Source of the DNA: Candidatus Woesearchaeota archaeon
GTDB lineage: Archaea > Nanobdellota > Nanobdellia > Woesearchaeales > WJKR01
DNA length: 64,000 bases
Reading direction: 5' to 3'
Assembly (NCBI GenBank): GCA_016927245.1
Contig: JAFGNA010000017.1
Span: 1-64,000 of the forward strand
In this document: piece after piece, positions 6,670 to 14,705 of the stretch
How positions within the stretch are numbered: position 1 is the first letter of the stretch
Layout of the letters: each line of letters starts with the position of its first letter
Notes under the pieces: generated by a model
What the model saw: the letters and a program-made list of their open reading frames with translations, nothing else
Told to the model about the DNA's origin: nothing
Database searches by the model: none
Program-made: the position numbers and the translations under genes

Positions 6670-8736
6670 TTATGAGATGGTGCTCGTTTGTTCTTGCTTG
6701 CTGATCCTGATGACGTGCTCGACGAACCCTTCCATCTTTGCTTCGTGGCTGACGAGGATGAGTTGCCGCAGCCGTAATTGGTCGAGGACGTCGCGCATCC
6801 GGTCGAGTTGGTGCGCTGAGAAGCCATCGGTGGGTTCGTCGAGGATGAGGAGGTCTTTGGTCTGGATGGTGGTGATGTACTCGTTGATGACTTGGTTGAG
6901 GGCGAGGCGGTACGCCAGCGCCACCGCGGTCTTCTCGCCGCCTGAGAGTGATTCTGCCTCTGTGTCGTAGCCGTTCAGGGTGATGACGGGCGTGAAGGAG
7001 CGGTCGAGCCCTACTTGCAGCGCTTCGTCCTCGATGATCGTGGCGAACCACGCGCTGAAGAGCTGGGCGAACTCGCCGTGCAAGGCGCTGAACACTGCTT
7101 GTTCTATCCTCGCCGTGGCGGGGATGAACCCTTCCTTGAGCCAGTGCAGCGTGCTGTGGAGTAGGGACGCGCGCGATTGGTGTTTCTCTAGTCGTGCGAC
7201 CTCTTTTTCGAGCCGTTCCTCGCGTTCCTGGGCCGCCTCGCTTTCGGCCGCGGCACGGGCCTGCGTCGCGGCAGCTTCGCGCGCCGCTAGTTGCGCCGCC
7301 GCTGTTCGCGCTTGTTGCTCCTCGTAGCGCTTGCGGGCCGGCGCGAGCCGTGCGAGCGACTCTTCCTGCGCGGCAAGCTCCTGCGCGGCGCGTTCCCGGC
7401 CTTTCATGACGGCCTCGAGTTCTTCCTGTGCATGCTTGGCTTGCTCGTCGAGGAGTCGTGCTTGCCGCTTGATCCCTGCTGCTCGCTCCAGCGCCTGGGC
7501 GCGTGCGAGCTGCTGGTCGCGGAGATCCTTGATGGCGCGTTCCAGCGTGGCGAGCTTGCTTTCCGCTTCCTTGATGAAAGCGGCGATGGTGGCGAGCTTC
7601 TCGGCTTGTTCTCCTTCCTTTGCTGCTTGCTCCTTGATGAGCCTTTCTTTGTGCTCGTGCGGGACTGCTTGCCGGCATAGCGGGCAGCTCGCGCTGAGCG
7701 CGGCGAGCTCTTCTTGGTTGCGCTGCGCCTCTTCCTTGATCGCTTCTGCCTTGGCGTATTGTTGTCGTGCTTGCCGGAGCCGCTCTTCCACCTTGGTGCG
7801 TGCCGCTTCCTTCTTCCTTGTTTGTTCCTTGGTGTCGGCCGGGGGCGCTGCCTGCTCTTGTCTGAGTGCTTGCTTGTTCTTGTTGGCTTGCTCGACGGTC
7901 TTTGCGAGGTGGTCCTTGCGCGCGTCGAGGTCTCGTATCGTTCTGCGCAGGCTTTTCGTGGCGTGCTCGGCCGCTTGCAGCCTTTCCTGCTCGTCGAGGA
8001 GCGCTTTGATCTGCGCTTCCGCGGCTGCTCGCGATTCTTCTGCGGCTTTTGCGTCTTTCGCTGCTTGCGTGGCCGCTTCCGCGAGCCGCTTGGCTTCTGC
8101 CGCGGCTTCTTTGTGTTCTTTCTTGAGGTGAGGGAGTTCTTCGAGTTGGAGCCGCAGCGCTCGTTCCTCGATTCTGAGTTCTTTGCTCGTCGTCGCTGCG
8201 TTGTCCCGTGCCCGTCGGTACTGGTCGATGCCGAATAATTTGCGCAGGGTTTCGAGCCTGGCGTCGGGGTCGTCGAAGAGGATGCGTTTCATCTCTTCCT
8301 GCGGGGTGTACACGGTGTACCTGAAGAGCAATGATTTCGCCTTGGTGAGGAGTTCGTGCGGGTAGCCGAGGAGGTCGAGGATGCGTGCCTTGAGCTCGAC
8401 GTGCGTTAGTGATTCTTCCTTGCCGTCGATGAGGAGCTTGCCCGCGCCTTGCTTGATGCCGTCCTTGTCTCGTTTGAGCGTCCTGGTGATGGTGACGTCC
8501 TTGTTGTTGATGGCTGCGTTGAGCGTGACGCTTCCTTGGCGCTCGCCGTGTCGGAGCAAGCTGCTGGCGGCGAGTTCTCCTCGTTGGATGCCGAACAGGG
8601 CGAACTCGATGGCGAGGAGGATGGTCGTCTTGCCGCTGCCCACGTCGCCTGAGAGGAGGGTGCTGCCTTCCGGGAACTCGATGGTGGCTTCGTGGTAGGA
8701 GCGGATGTTCTCGAGGCTGAGTGAGATGAGGAGCAT
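6670..8736 (-). CDS. rad50: Rad50/SbcC-like SMC-family ATPase
   Basis: A 688-residue DNA repair ATPase, acting with an Mre11-type nuclease at DNA ends. The N-terminus has MLLISLSLENIRSY and Walker A GDVGSGKTT. A long Ala/Glu/Lys-rich coiled coil is split near its middle by a zinc hook, SCPLCRQAVPHEH. The C-terminus has the ABC signature SLSGGEKTAVAL, Walker B LLILDEPTDGFS and the His switch LILVSHE. The start at 8736 is chosen because the ORF's first 34 residues are low-complexity upstream sequence. It is shorter than many Rad50 proteins because of short coils. No mre11 lies beside it. Confidence 0.88.
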   Translation of the reverse strand: MLLISLSLENIRSYHEATIEFPEGSTLLSGDVGSGKTTILLAIEFALFGIQRGELAASSLLRHGERQGSVTLNAAINNKDVTITRTLKRDKDGIKQGAGKLLIDGKEESLTHVELKARILDLLGYPHELLTKAKSLLFRYTVYTPQEEMKRILFDDPDARLETLRKLFGIDQYRRARDNAATTSKELRIEERALRLQLEELPHLKKEHKEAAAEAKRLAEAATQAAKDAKAAEESRAAAEAQIKALLDEQERLQAAEHATKSLRRTIRDLDARKDHLAKTVEQANKNKQALRQEQAAPPADTKEQTRKKEAARTKVEERLRQARQQYAKAEAIKEEAQRNQEELAALSASCPLCRQAVPHEHKERLIKEQAAKEGEQAEKLATIAAFIKEAESKLATLERAIKDLRDQQLARAQALERAAGIKRQARLLDEQAKHAQEELEAVMKGRERAAQELAAQEESLARLAPARKRYEEQQARTAAAQLAAREAAATQARAAAESEAAQEREERLEKEVARLEKHQSRASLLHSTLHWLKEGFIPATARIEQAVFSALHGEFAQLFSAWFATIIEDEALQVGLDRSFTPVITLNGYDTEAESLSGGEKTAVALAYRLALNQVINEYITTIQTKDLLILDEPTDGFSAHQLDRMRDVLDQLRLRQLILVSHEAKMEGFVEHVIRISKQEQTSTIS

Positions 8737-8759
8737 GGGTGTGAGGAGTGAGGGGTTGT

Positions 8760-9674
8760 TTAAGAAGGTTGCTTGTCTTGCCGCGCGCGGAAGCTGTTCG
8801 TCACGTTTTCGACGAGTGATTCCAGGCCTGCGTACCACGCGCTCGTGCCTTCTTGCTTCCCCCGCCGCGCGTACATGTCGAGCAGTGAGGAGCTGTTCTG
8901 GTGCACGAGCTCCTTGAAGTTCATCCAGAGCGCGGTGTAGCCGATGTTCGGGAGCGCCTTGCCGTGCTGCTTCGCCTGGTGGTAGCGGTAGGCGTTGTAC
9001 CCTGCGAAGATGCCGGCGTACGCGAGGGGGATGGCTGCTAGTTCTCCGTGGCCGAGCGCCGCTTTTTCAGTGCTGAACACGGCTGCGACCGCGCCGAGGT
9101 GCTCGGTCGCCATGGCGATGGGCGTCCACCACAGCGCGTTCTTCTCCGCCGCCCACGCTGCTGACTTGCCTGTCAGGTTCTCCAGGTTCTTGCTGCCTTC
9201 TTCGTACAGCGCTCCTTGGTAGCCCGCGGCGACGATGACGTCGTTCCAGAACCGGTGTTGCCGCTCCGCTCGTTTCCCGTTGTTCGCGGCGTGCCACTCC
9301 GTGGCGGCGTGGCCTCGGTAGAGGGAGCGGTCGACCATGCTCTGCGGCTCGTAGCGCTGGAAGAGTTCGATGATGCGGTCCTCCCACGGCGGTTGCTTGC
9401 GGGTGATGAGGCGTTCGATTCTCGTGGAAGGGACGTGGCTGAGCGGGGGGTCTTCTTTGGCGGAGTAGCGCATCGCGTATTCTCGGAACTGCCAGGCCCG
9501 CTTTGCTCGTCGCCTCGTCGCCAAGCGCTCCCTCGTCGTGGTTGGTCGGTGCTGTGCGAACAGGTCGGCGATGTCCTGCTCCCAAGGCGGGTCTTGTTTT
9601 GCGAGGTAGAACTCGACGAGGTTCCTCGGCGCGTACGGCGGCGGGTCGCTCGGCGCGGCAAACACGGCGTCCAT
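8760..9674 (-). CDS. Unknown protein, possibly membrane-associated
   Basis: 304 residues from the ATG at 9674 (MDAVFAAPSDPPPY). I do not recognise a family. The first 170 residues are charged and Arg/Trp-rich with two similar motifs, KQDPPWEQDIADLF and RKQPPWEDRIIELF, which look like an internal repeat. The middle (about 190-245) is less polar and could hold two weak membrane helices. It ends 23 bp before the Rad50-like gene on the same strand and may be co-transcribed with it. Confidence 0.7.
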   Translation of the reverse strand: MDAVFAAPSDPPPYAPRNLVEFYLAKQDPPWEQDIADLFAQHRPTTTRERLATRRRAKRAWQFREYAMRYSAKEDPPLSHVPSTRIERLITRKQPPWEDRIIELFQRYEPQSMVDRSLYRGHAATEWHAANNGKRAERQHRFWNDVIVAAGYQGALYEEGSKNLENLTGKSAAWAAEKNALWWTPIAMATEHLGAVAAVFSTEKAALGHGELAAIPLAYAGIFAGYNAYRYHQAKQHGKALPNIGYTALWMNFKELVHQNSSSLLDMYARRGKQEGTSAWYAGLESLVENVTNSFRARQDKQPS

Positions 9675-9763
9675 GATGTTGGTATGTGGTTCCGGGCTCT
9701 TAAAGCTTGTCCTCGCACGAGAAACCTTTAAAAACAAGGTTGTTTTTCACGAAGCCAAACCAC

Positions 9764-9836
9764 AGCCCCGTGGTGTAGCGGCCAATCATCCCAGCCTTTG
9801 GAGCTGGGGACCTCGGTTCGAATCCGGGCGGGGCTA
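9764..9836 (+). tRNA. tRNA-Gln (UUG)
   Basis: Acceptor AGCCCCG/CGGGGCT, anticodon arm CCAGC-CTTTGGA-GCTGG with anticodon TTG, T-arm with GGTTCGAATCC, discriminator A. A TATA element (CTTTAAAAAC) sits about 37 bp upstream. No intron. The last 12 bases of this tRNA recur twice more downstream, so it appears to have served as an integration target. Confidence 0.95.
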
Positions 9837-9837
9837 T
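9825..9837 (+). repeat. att-like repeat A (inside tRNA-Gln 3' end)
   Basis: CGGGCGGGGCTAT covers the last T-stem and acceptor bases of tRNA-Gln plus one base beyond. It is the intact original copy of the repeat. Confidence 0.7.
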
Positions 9838-9923
9838 TAACCTTTTGGAATACTTGAGGGGAAACGGCCTTGATTACCTATTTTTAAAGAAATTTTATAT
9901 ATTCGTTCATTTAACCACTAATT

Positions 9924-10505
9924 ATGGCTGAAGGTCGTTATACTATAATTATTCTCCCAGATAAGAATTTTTCAGATTTGGTTTTTGATATTAGAAGTGA
10001 GCTCGTTGATTCTATCGTAGTCCCGAAAGTTCCTCCTCATGTTACTTTGAGAGAAGATTTTTTTTCTGATAACATTGATGGGTTCATAGATGAATTCAGT
10101 GGTTTGATTGATCTTTTTTCTTCTTTCAATATCTCATTTTCACATGTTGACGTTTTTCAAAGAGGTCACGTTGTATATCTCGTCAACAACCACGAGCAAC
10201 TACAGGCGCTTCACGAATTAACTGTTAAGACTTCCCAAAAGTATGTTTCTACACCAAAAGAAATTGATTTTGATTGCGAACTCAACGAACGACAAAAAGA
10301 ACTTGTTGCCTTGTATCAATTACCTTTCTATTTTGAATATTATAATCCTCATATGACTCTTGTACGTTTAAATGATAATTCTAACAGAGAGTTAATTCTT
10401 AAGCATATTCAATCTAAACAATTACCAAAGATGTTCAAAGCGACTGCTGTTTGTATTTATGATAAGGTTAAAAAAGACATTTATAAGTTAATACCTTTGG
10501 ATTAG
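9924..10505 (+). CDS. 2H phosphoesterase family protein (2'-5' RNA ligase-like)
   Basis: 193 residues. Two HxT motifs, PHVTLRE near residue 40 and PHMTLVR near residue 142, are the paired catalytic histidine motifs of the 2H fold (LigT/CPDase/AKAP7-like enzymes), which act on 2',3'-cyclic or 2'-5' linked nucleotides. The substrate cannot be told from sequence. It is AT-rich, with a TATA element (TTTTATATATTC) ahead of it, and is the only gene between att-like repeats A and B, consistent with arrival as a single-gene cassette. Confidence 0.8.
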   Translation: MAEGRYTIIILPDKNFSDLVFDIRSELVDSIVVPKVPPHVTLREDFFSDNIDGFIDEFSGLIDLFSSFNISFSHVDVFQRGHVVYLVNNHEQLQALHELTVKTSQKYVSTPKEIDFDCELNERQKELVALYQLPFYFEYYNPHMTLVRLNDNSNRELILKHIQSKQLPKMFKATAVCIYDKVKKDIYKLIPLD

Positions 10506-10545
10506 AAAAACATAACTTCTATAAGCATCTTTATATAAATTATCA

Positions 10546-10558
10546 CGGGCGGGGCTAT
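10546..10558 (+). repeat. att-like repeat B
   Basis: An exact 13-bp copy of CGGGCGGGGCTAT from the tRNA-Gln 3' end, in the same orientation, lying in AT-rich DNA 41 bp after the 2H phosphoesterase gene. Confidence 0.65.
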
Positions 10559-10562
10559 CGAG

Positions 10563-10608
10563 GGAAAAGCGATTCCTGAGGACCTCAAAATTCAACGGGC
10601 GCTTTTCC
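10563..10608. repeat. Inverted repeat next to att-like site B
   Basis: GGAAAAGCG at 10563-10571 and CGCTTTTCC at 10600-10608 form a perfect 9-bp inverted repeat. Between them lies a second small one, TGAGG-A-CCTCA. It could be a recombinase-binding site, a terminator or a structured RNA; its position 5 bp beyond repeat B favours a link with integration. Confidence 0.45.
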
Positions 10609-10707
10609 TCTTTCAGAACCCTTTGCAACACGCATTGTTCATGAATTGAACTTGATTTTTACAAAGGACTTTTTTTGCTTTTTTTAGAAAATGAGTTTAT
10701 TGGGAGG

Positions 10708-11226
10708 TCATAATTTTTTAACAAAAGAAACAAGTTCTTTAATGTTCTTTTTATCGGTAAAGTCGACAGGTTTATTCCATGCTTGAATCATTCCTTCCTC
10801 ATCTTCTGATTTGTTCTTTTTTCTACGTAGGATGCTGATGAACATGCGCATTATGATTCTATTCTTGAAATCCAGCTTATTTTTGTCAAAACCACCTCTC
10901 AAATAGAATAGTTTTGTTTTATCATCTTGTATATTGTGTTTTGTAATATCGTCTATAACTTTTTTGTTGTATGGTGAAGCTCCTGTCGCATACACAACTA
11001 GTTTTTTTTCAGGAATTGCTTTCATGAGGTTATAAACTTTTTTTAGGCCTATTATTCCTATTGCGTGCAGACTTCCGCCATAAACTATGATATCGTATTT
11101 CTGTAGCATATTTTTATTCGCTTCTTTTTGTTCTATAATGTCTGCTTTCAAATCGTTTGCTATCCACTCAGCATATTTCTTTGTAAAGCCAGAAACTGTT
11201 TTGTAAATCACAATTGCTTTCTTCAT
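10708..11226 (-). CDS. Flavodoxin-domain protein
   Basis: 172 residues. The N-terminus KKAIVIYKTVSGFTKKYAEW has the phosphate-binding loop (T/S-x-S/T-G-x-T) of flavodoxins. YDIIVYGGSLHAIGIIG and KLVVYATGASPY match the second and third FMN-contacting segments, most like the flavodoxin_5/HemG-type branch. It should bind FMN and act in electron transfer. It is AT-rich and alone between att-like repeats B and C, opposite in strand to the tRNA. Confidence 0.8.
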   Translation of the reverse strand: MKKAIVIYKTVSGFTKKYAEWIANDLKADIIEQKEANKNMLQKYDIIVYGGSLHAIGIIGLKKVYNLMKAIPEKKLVVYATGASPYNKKVIDDITKHNIQDDKTKLFYLRGGFDKNKLDFKNRIIMRMFISILRRKKNKSEDEEGMIQAWNKPVDFTDKKNIKELVSFVKKL

Positions 11227-11346
11227 ACTCGTATTTATCTTTACAACGTATATTTATATTTTTTTCTCATTATCTTGGTTCCCCCCGACCTGCTCAGTAT
11301 AGTATTGCTTTTTCCGAGGTTTCTTTAAATAGAAAGACGGAGGAGT

Positions 11347-11359
11347 CGGGCGGGGCTAT
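11347..11359 (+). repeat. att-like repeat C
   Basis: A third exact copy of CGGGCGGGGCTAT, in the same orientation as tRNA-Gln, placed between the flavodoxin gene and the next AT-rich gene. Confidence 0.65.
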
Positions 11360-11406
11360 CTAACATATCTGTTACTTTTTAGGGCTAATTGTTCCCTTTT
11401 GTTGTG

Positions 11407-11847
11407 CTATCTCCTCATATTCTTCAATTCTTTGTATCTTTCCTTTCTGAAATAATTGATTTCTGCAACGCCCTTTAGCAAATATCCTAAAAGAAAAGCG
11501 TATGTGTAAACCCCTTTCATCAAGAAATCTTTATTTCTTTTTTTTATCTCTGAAATTTCCTGGGAAGAATAGTTTTGTAGTTCGTTGCTTAGTGAATCTG
11601 CTTTTTCTTCTAATGATTCTTTTATTGTTCTTGCATAATCAACATTTTCTAAACTAAATAGTCTATTTTTCTTAAGGTCTTTTCTAACAGATTTTTGTTC
11701 TGACAATAAGTGAGAAATATTTCGATAGTTTTCGTGTTTATTTTTGTAATTTATCTCGTTTTGAATACCTATGGTGCTGCCTATTATGAATGCTCCTGCT
11801 GCGACTATTGCTTTCGCTTGTTTGTATCGTAAATAATTTTTACTCAT
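11407..11847 (-). CDS. Unknown small protein with two membrane segments
   Basis: About 146 residues from MSKNYLRYKQ (11847); an ATG six codons earlier is also possible. A hydrophobic stretch near the N-terminus (IVAAGAFIIGSTIGI) and another near the C-terminus (GVYTYAFLLGYLLKGVA) flank a charged helical region likely to be coiled coil. I do not recognise the family. It lies divergent from the TrmB regulator, about 120 bp away, so the two could share control. Confidence 0.6.
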   Translation of the reverse strand: MSKNYLRYKQAKAIVAAGAFIIGSTIGIQNEINYKNKHENYRNISHLLSEQKSVRKDLKKNRLFSLENVDYARTIKESLEEKADSLSNELQNYSSQEISEIKKRNKDFLMKGVYTYAFLLGYLLKGVAEINYFRKERYKELKNMRR

Positions 11848-11968
11848 TTTCTTCACTTGATACATGATATGTAATCATTAAAAAGTAATAATTTCACTGT
11901 AAATATTAAATTATGTTGTTAAAAAAATAACAACATTTATATTGTGCTATTGATTATTCTTTAAGGAA

Positions 11969-12676
11969 ATGGATTTACTTGATGGACTAAAGAACGCTGA
12001 TTTAACTCCGAACGAATCAAAAGCATATCTGAAACTATTGCAAGTAAAAGAATTGAATGCAAATGAATTGGCTAAAAAAATATCTATGGATAGAAGTTTA
12101 ACTTATAGTATTTTGAATAAATTACTGGAAAAAGGCTTAGTTAGCTACAAAATAAAAAACTCAAAAAAATATTTTATTGCTTCAAAACCAATAAACTTGC
12201 TTAACAAATTGAAAGAAAAAGAATCGGTGCTAAAAGATATTGTTCCTGAACTTGAAAAGATTCAACAAACAGAAGATTTGGGCTACTCAATTGAAGTTTA
12301 TGAGGGAAAATCAGGACTCCGGTCATGGATTAATCTTATCTTAAAAGTAAAAGAATACTTTGCTTTTGGAATGACAGGTAAGGCTTATTACGAATTATAT
12401 GAAATGCCAAGGCTTGTAAAGGAATTCAAAGAGAAAAACATTAAAGGAAAATTAATTGGTTATGAACAAGATGATAAAAAAAAAACATACCATCAATTAG
12501 GTTTTGAGTATAAATATTTGCCTTTCAAAATGAGTGCTTCAACATCAATATTTGGAGATTACATTTCAATACATCACATCGGCGAAAAACCCTTAATTAT
12601 TGTAATAAAGAATAAAGAAATTGCAAATAGTTATAGAAATTTGTTTAATTATTTATGGAAAACAGCCAAAAAGTAG
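11969..12676 (+). CDS. TrmB-family transcriptional regulator
   Basis: 235 residues. An N-terminal winged helix (LTPNESKAYLKLLQVKELNA, then ANELAKKISMDRSLTYSILN) is followed by a coiled-coil linker and a C-terminal effector-like domain (EVYEGKSGLRSWINLILK...) typical of TrmB/TrmBL and related PLD-like regulators. It probably binds DNA as a dimer. TrmB proteins often sense sugars, but the ligand here is unknown. It is strongly AT-rich, as is the whole island. Confidence 0.82.
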   Translation: MDLLDGLKNADLTPNESKAYLKLLQVKELNANELAKKISMDRSLTYSILNKLLEKGLVSYKIKNSKKYFIASKPINLLNKLKEKESVLKDIVPELEKIQQTEDLGYSIEVYEGKSGLRSWINLILKVKEYFAFGMTGKAYYELYEMPRLVKEFKEKNIKGKLIGYEQDDKKKTYHQLGFEYKYLPFKMSASTSIFGDYISIHHIGEKPLIIVIKNKEIANSYRNLFNYLWKTAKK

Positions 12677-12756
12677 GCCACGTATCTTTTTAATCAAGAC
12701 GACAGACATTATAAACCCGAAGATATTCCTTCTCGGAATACCCTTTATTGTGGTAT

Positions 12757-12793
12757 GGGGGCTGAAAACCATGAAAAACAACGAGTCAGCCCC
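12757..12793. repeat. Inverted repeat after the TrmB regulator
   Basis: GGGGCTGA and TCAGCCCC form an 8-bp inverted repeat around a loop of about 20 nt, 80 bp after the TrmB stop. It may act as a transcription terminator; it is not followed by a clear T-run. Confidence 0.35.
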
Positions 12794-12823
12794 TAAAACT
12801 AATGGATATATGCAGATGCCCTT

Positions 12824-12833
12824 GCGGGGCTAT
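12824..12833 (+). repeat. Possible att-like repeat D (10 bp, right island edge)
   Basis: GCGGGGCTAT shares ten bases with the tRNA-Gln 3' end and coincides with the return to normal base composition. The following bases (TAGCTCTCTATCGGAGC) look like a tRNA D-arm, so this could instead be a 5' tRNA fragment. Confidence 0.4.
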
Positions 12834-12930
12834 AGCTCTCTATCGGAGCATTCTGGGGCTTTTGACATGATTCCGTAGACGAACTGGTTTAATGAGAAAG
12901 ATTAAATAGGAGTTTGCATTGGACCGGCAC

Positions 12931-13236
12931 ATGGACAAGCGACTGCTCATCATCACTCTTCTTGCAGCTTTACTTCTGCTCGCAGGATGCGCGAAGACCG
13001 TAGCGGAGCTGACCAGCGACGATAGTTACGTCAACGAAAAGGTTAAGGTCAAAGGAGAAGCGAGGGCGCCGCTCAAGATAGGAACAATCTCAGGGTACGC
13101 CTTGGTGGATAAGAACGACGACGCCATCATCGTCGCCAGCGAACGACTACCAATAGAAGGAGAACGAGTCATCGCCAAAGGAACGCTCAAGCAAGGGCCG
13201 CTAGGCATAGGATATTACATCGAGGCTGAAGAATAA
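12931..13236 (+). CDS. Small lipoprotein with an OB-fold-like domain
   Basis: 101 residues. It starts MDKRLLIITLLAALLLLAGC, a lipoprotein signal with lipobox LAGC. The mature part (VNEKVKVKGEARAPLKIG...GYALVDKNDDAIIVAS) has the strand pattern of the short OB-fold proteins common in archaeal envelopes. The ATG at 12931 is about 25 bp after a TATA-like GATTAAATAG, which suggests a leaderless transcript. A related fold occurs in the protein at 28958-29299. Confidence 0.7.
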   Translation: MDKRLLIITLLAALLLLAGCAKTVAELTSDDSYVNEKVKVKGEARAPLKIGTISGYALVDKNDDAIIVASERLPIEGERVIAKGTLKQGPLGIGYYIEAEE

Positions 13237-13324
13237 CACGACTTCTCTTTCATCCAGGGCTCGCTTCCACAAAAAGCCTTAAATACTACCTTTTTGTGAG
13301 CACGGAAAATCAGGGGGTGCTCAA

Positions 13325-14338
13325 GTGAAGAAACTCATCGTCATAGCATTGCTCGTCTGCTCATTATTAGTGCTTAGCGGCTGCCACATCCATTGGGGCG
13401 GGCAGACCAAGCAGGAATCAGCGACGGAGAAGAACAAGCCGTCCATCTGCTTGCGCGCCAGCTATCCTGACGTCTGCTTGCGAGGCGTCGCGTTGGAGAA
13501 CAACAATCCGCAGGCGTGCGAGCTCATGGAGGACGAGTATGCCAAGCAGTCGTGCTTGTCCATGATAGACTACGACGAGTTAGACGGTGATGATGGCGAT
13601 CAAGGCGGTTGCAAGTACGACAGCGAGTGCCCGGCCATCTGCAAGGGGGACGTGAAGTGGGAGCAGGGGTGCAACCCGCGCAAGGGCGAGTGCGTCGACA
13701 CGTTCGACACCGACTGCTCGGCTATCACCGACACTATTGCCGGCTTCGACTTCCCCCAGACGTGTATTGATGGTGAGTGCGTGCGCAACGAGGCCGAGAT
13801 AGCCGCGCAGCGAGCAGAACTCGTATCCTTGCAACAAGAGATCAGTGACAACGTCAAGCAGCTCAACGCGTACCGACAAGAGGTCAACGCGCAGAAGCTC
13901 GACGCGAACAAGAAATGCCTCAACGCGCTCGCGGACGTGACGAACATGTTCATCATCGACTCGGCGCTGAGGATGGGGGGTATTATCAACAGTGGCATCA
14001 ACTACATCGCCAAAGGGAGCAGCCTGGTCTCCTCGACGACGACGCTCACCTTCCAGAACGATGAGCTTATTGGCGTGACGAAGACGAGCACGAACTATAA
14101 TTTCGGCAATGACATCGCAGGCGCCATGGGTGACTACGCAGGACAAGTGACGGAGAAGATGTACGCGATTACCGCGGCGGAAGAGGCCAATCAGAAGCCT
14201 CCTGTCGAGGACTACATCGCGTTCTACTGCGACTATAATGAGTACCTCGGAGAGGTGTTGGAGGTCACCGCGGCGCAGCTCGACCAACAAGTGGCGATGG
14301 CAAGCGTCCTTGAAGGACAGATCAACGCGCTCTCATGA
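13325..14338 (+). CDS. Lipoprotein with Cys-rich and coiled-coil regions
   Basis: 337 residues. The signal KKLIVIALLVCSLLVLSGC ends in a lipobox. Residues 30-145 are Cys-rich (CLRASYPDVCLRGVALENN, then several C pairs including CKYDSECPAICKGD), the pattern of disulfide-bonded surface proteins. A coiled coil follows (AAQRAELVSLQQEISDNVKQ), and the rest is Ala/Gln-rich. GGGGGTG precedes the start and a TATA element (TTAAATACT) is about 40 bp upstream. Function unknown; it is probably exposed at the cell surface. Confidence 0.75.
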   Translation: MKKLIVIALLVCSLLVLSGCHIHWGGQTKQESATEKNKPSICLRASYPDVCLRGVALENNNPQACELMEDEYAKQSCLSMIDYDELDGDDGDQGGCKYDSECPAICKGDVKWEQGCNPRKGECVDTFDTDCSAITDTIAGFDFPQTCIDGECVRNEAEIAAQRAELVSLQQEISDNVKQLNAYRQEVNAQKLDANKKCLNALADVTNMFIIDSALRMGGIINSGINYIAKGSSLVSSTTTLTFQNDELIGVTKTSTNYNFGNDIAGAMGDYAGQVTEKMYAITAAEEANQKPPVEDYIAFYCDYNEYLGEVLEVTAAQLDQQVAMASVLEGQINALS

Positions 14339-14394
14339 CCTTGTGGTCTCCTCCATGATGCTGGGACGGTCATGGTTTATTTTCCTTGCAAGGG

Positions 14395-14652
14395 TTATTC
14401 TTTGCGTTTTCCTTTCATGCAGGACACGAATGAGGCTGCTTTTTTTAGTAGGGAGTTGGCTGTTGGTGACCCTGCGGGCGGGTAGCCGAGCTTGCTGAGC
14501 AGTTTTTTCGCTTTGCGCTCGTCCCCTTCGAAGGAGACGGTGCTTGTGGCTATGTCGACGTGCGCGTTGGTGAGGCCGTGCTTGCGCAGGTGCTTGGTGA
14601 TGGTGTTGGCGCACCCGCCGCATTTGAGGTTGACGATGGTTATGACACCCAT
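14395..14652 (-). CDS. Heavy-metal-associated (HMA) domain protein
   Basis: 85 residues. VNLKCGGCANTITKHLRKHG is the HMA metal-binding loop with CxxC, as in copper chaperones and P-type ATPase N-domains; DERKAKKLLSKLGYP matches the family's end. It likely binds Cu(I) or another soft metal in the cytoplasm. The C-terminal 20 residues are basic and extend past the domain. A TATA element (TTTATATATG) lies about 25 bp upstream, consistent with a leaderless start. No metal ATPase is nearby. Confidence 0.85.
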   Translation of the reverse strand: MGVITIVNLKCGGCANTITKHLRKHGLTNAHVDIATSTVSFEGDERKAKKLLSKLGYPPAGSPTANSLLKKAASFVSCMKGKRKE

Positions 14653-14705
14653 AAAAATATGAATGTGCTTTCATATATAAATCTTTCTCTTGCGGCACCA
14701 GGACC

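Larger units (their letters stand above)
9825..12833 (+). mobile_element. AT-rich island integrated behind tRNA-Gln
   Basis: From the tRNA-Gln 3' end to about 12.83 kb, base composition and codon use become markedly AT-rich compared with both flanks. The segment is divided by short direct repeats of the tRNA 3' end: CGGGCGGGGCTAT at 9825-9837, 10546-10558 and 11347-11359, and a shorter GCGGGGCTAT at 12824-12833. Each interval carries only one or two genes (2H phosphoesterase; flavodoxin; membrane protein plus TrmB regulator). No integrase is present. I infer serial integrations, or remnants of them, at the tRNA. Confidence 0.65.

Noticed and set aside
12621-12878. 85-aa ORF overlapping the TrmB gene end and island edge
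   Set aside because: Overlaps a real gene in another frame, starts inside it, and reads as low-quality sequence.
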